DNA of 64,000 bases from Peptostreptococcaceae bacterium (GTDB taxonomy: Bacteria; Bacillota; Clostridia; Peptostreptococcales; Peptostreptococcaceae). Position numbers and translations under genes: made by a program. Below the pieces are notes generated by a model that saw only the letters and a list, made by a program, of their open reading frames with translations, searched no databases and was not told the origin of the DNA. Location: assembly GCA_902363255.1 (NCBI GenBank), contig CABIZO010000004.1, positions 310,001 through 374,000 of the forward strand. Reading direction: 5' to 3'. Shown here piece after piece: positions 62,534 to 64,000 of the stretch. The first letter of the stretch is position 1; each line of letters opens with the position of its first letter.

Positions 62534-62571
62534 TAAAAAAAGAACACTTCTTAAAAGTGTTCTTTTTACTT
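62534..62571 (-). terminator. map terminator
   Basis: AAAGAACACTT, four bases, AAGTGTTCTTTTT; perfect stem after the map stop on the minus strand. Confidence 0.75.
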
Positions 62572-63436
62572 AATATGCTAATATTTCACATCCATCTTCT
62601 GTTACAAGTATCATATTTTCCCATTGGGCAGAAAGTTTGCCATCATCTGTATAAGATGTCCAACCATTGTCTGCATCTATATATAATTCATGATGTCCTT
62701 CATTTATCATCGGTTCTATTGTAAATATCATTCCAGGAACCATAAGCATACCTTCTTCTCTTGTACCATAGTGGAATACAAATGGATCTTCATGAAAATC
62801 TAAACCTATTCCATGACCACCAAACTCTCTTACTACAGAATAACCATTAGCTTTTGCATTTTGTTCTATTGTATATCCAACATTTCCAAGTCTAGTCCAA
62901 GGCTTAACAGCTTCTATCCCCTTTATCATACATTCTTTTGTAACTTCCACTAATTTCTTAGCATTTTCTGAAACCTCACCTATCATGTACATTCTTGATG
63001 CATCTGAATAATATCCATCTAGTATAGTAGAAACGTCAACATTTACTATATCTCCATCTTTTAAAACATATTCATCTGGTATACCATGGCATATTTGATC
63101 GTTTACTGATGTACAACAACTTTTAGGAAATCCACTATATCCAAGTGGTGCTGGTATAGCTCCTTGTGAAATTGTATAGTCATGAACTATTTTATCTATT
63201 TCTTCAGTTGTCATACCTGCTTGTATTTTTTCTCCAACTAAATCTAATATTTCATTATTTATTTTAGCACTTGCTTTTATTTTTTCTATTTGCTCAGGTG
63301 TTTTTATCAAACTTCTATGTGGTACTTCATAACCTTTTGACTTAAATTCTTTTAACTTCTCATCAAACTTCATATGGCATTTTTTATATTTTTCACCACT
63401 ACCACACCAACATTTATCATTTCTTCCTATAATCAT
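62570..63436 (-). CDS. map: Methionine aminopeptidase with SEC-C motif
   Basis: 288 residues. An N-terminal SEC-C zinc motif (GRNDKCWCGSGEKYKKCH) precedes a type I methionine aminopeptidase (residues ~40-288): PLGYSGFPKSCCTSVNDQICHG, VNVDVSTILDGYYSDASRM, FGGHGIGLDFHEDPFV, MIFTIEPMI and WENMILVTEDG carry the five metal ligands (Asp, Asp, His, Glu, Glu). It removes initiator methionine; the SEC-C motif probably docks at the ribosome. Start has GGAAGTGAGAG upstream. Confidence 0.93.
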   Translation of the reverse strand: MIIGRNDKCWCGSGEKYKKCHMKFDEKLKEFKSKGYEVPHRSLIKTPEQIEKIKASAKINNEILDLVGEKIQAGMTTEEIDKIVHDYTISQGAIPAPLGYSGFPKSCCTSVNDQICHGIPDEYVLKDGDIVNVDVSTILDGYYSDASRMYMIGEVSENAKKLVEVTKECMIKGIEAVKPWTRLGNVGYTIEQNAKANGYSVVREFGGHGIGLDFHEDPFVFHYGTREEGMLMVPGMIFTIEPMINEGHHELYIDADNGWTSYTDDGKLSAQWENMILVTEDGCEILAY

Positions 63437-63463
63437 TTATACTCTCACTTCCTTAATCAATCT

Positions 63464-64000
63464 CTATAATATTCTTGTTTTTTCTATTGGTTTTCTTAAG
63501 ATATAGTTTTCTTTTAATTCTATGTTAACTTTCATTTTAACTATTTGTCTCGCATGAGGGGCAGATTCAATTGGGTTTCCATCTTCATCATACATTTCTT
63601 CTATTGTAGCAAACATAGTATCTTTATAAGGTCCTATAACTTCAATTTTATCTCCTACATACATTTTATTTCTTTGCTCTACTATATATAATCCAGTTTC
63701 TTCTTCATAACCTTTAACTAATCCTATAAAATCATAATTTCTTATATAAGAAGCTGATTTATAATTATTAGAATTTTCATCAGGTCTATTTAAAAAGAAT
63801 CCTGTAGAGTAATCTCTATGACTACCTTTTTTTAGTTCCTCTAACCAAACAGGATTGAACTTCCAGTTTTCAGGATCTTTATAATATTCATCAATAGCCA
63901 TTCTGTAAGCTCTAACTGTAGTTGCTACATAATAAGCTGTCTTCATTCTTCCTTCAATTTTTAATGATGTAATTCCGCTATCAAAAATTTGTGGTATATA
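63464..64000 (-). CDS. U32 family peptidase / tRNA hydroxylation protein, C-terminal part
   Basis: The frame is open to the right window edge (179 codons visible); the N-terminal part lies outside. The U32 signature DSGITSLKIEGRMKTAYYVATTVRAYR is followed by the C-terminal U32 domain (GYEEETGLYIVEQRNKM, GDKIEVIGPYKD). Homologs TrhP/YrrO-type act in forming 5-hydroxyuridine in tRNA. It is the gene upstream of map, 27 bases apart, likely cotranscribed. Confidence 0.85.
   Translation of the reverse strand, partial: YIPQIFDSGITSLKIEGRMKTAYYVATTVRAYRMAIDEYYKDPENWKFNPVWLEELKKGSHRDYSTGFFLNRPDENSNNYKSASYIRNYDFIGLVKGYEEETGLYIVEQRNKMYVGDKIEVIGPYKDTMFATIEEMYDEDGNPIESAPHARQIVKMKVNIELKENYILRKPIEKTRIL

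Noticed and set aside
1..64000. tRNA, rRNA or CRISPR arrays
   Set aside because: No tRNA cloverleaf words, rRNA core sequences or regularly spaced direct repeats were recognised on either strand. A dedicated scan was not possible.

Overview
The window is AT-rich DNA (clearly below one third G+C by eye) with strong AGGAGG-type ribosome binding sites, T-box and lysine riboswitch leaders and a glutamate mutase operon. Gene content and order (mutS-mutL-miaA-hfq, aksA-acn-icd, glutamate mutase) point to an anaerobic Firmicute of the class Clostridia, most likely the Peptostreptococcaceae (relatives of Clostridioides, Romboutsia, Terrisporobacter). This is inferred from gene content, not from a database match. 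No rRNA, tRNA or CRISPR array was found.

Region 1-6300 is the right end of an integrated temperate phage or phage-like element. Leftward early genes (replication protein fragment, Rad52-like annealing protein, Rha/ORF6C antirepressor, several small unknowns, an excisionase-like HTH protein and a Cro-like protein) face a rightward module of CI-like repressor, ImmA/IrrE-type peptidase and tyrosine integrase. Three 21-bp AAGTTG-N9-CAACTT palindromes form the switch region, and a cluster of TTGTCAGT repeats after the integrase probably marks the att region next to hfq.

Region 6300-24800 is chromosomal housekeeping: hfq, miaA, mutL, mutS, a LarA-like protein, a Nudix hydrolase, a VanZ/DD-carboxypeptidase fusion, miaB, a DUF421/DUF4363 pair, uvsE, an EF-P-type SDR reductase, a methyltransferase, and a 133-bp MITE-like element at 19939-20071.

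Region 24900-39300 holds a frameshifted SH3-repeat secreted protein with a G9 tract at its start, then metabolic operons. aksA-acn-icd would make 2-oxoglutarate for glutamate synthesis, probably through a Re-citrate synthase. argF sits behind a T-box leader with two successive expression platforms. lysC-lysA sits behind a lysine riboswitch. An RpiR regulator, mnmM, an RluB-type pseudouridine synthase and a TPR lipoprotein with an in-frame stop before its apparent original end lie between them.

Region 39300-47500 has membrane and lipid-related genes, glnS, a highly structured RNA gene on the minus strand (about 43771-44062), a lipid kinase, a LUD-domain protein and an orphan ABC substrate-binding lipoprotein.

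Region 47500-54700 is one leftward operon for glutamate fermentation by the methylaspartate route: a P-loop ATPase of unknown role, glutamate mutase S, its MutL/GlmL reactivation factor, mutase E, methylaspartate ammonia-lyase, and a DUF1446 (AtuA-like) + DUF4387 pair that occupies the place where mesaconate-handling enzymes would be expected.

Region 54900-64000 shows gene decay (a MATE transporter pseudogene; queT broken by a 7-bp tandem duplication) beside intact genes: an ABC-F protein, a divergent FtsZ-like protein without the tubulin G-loop, nhaA, ldh, a SEC-C methionine aminopeptidase and the 3' part of a U32 peptidase.
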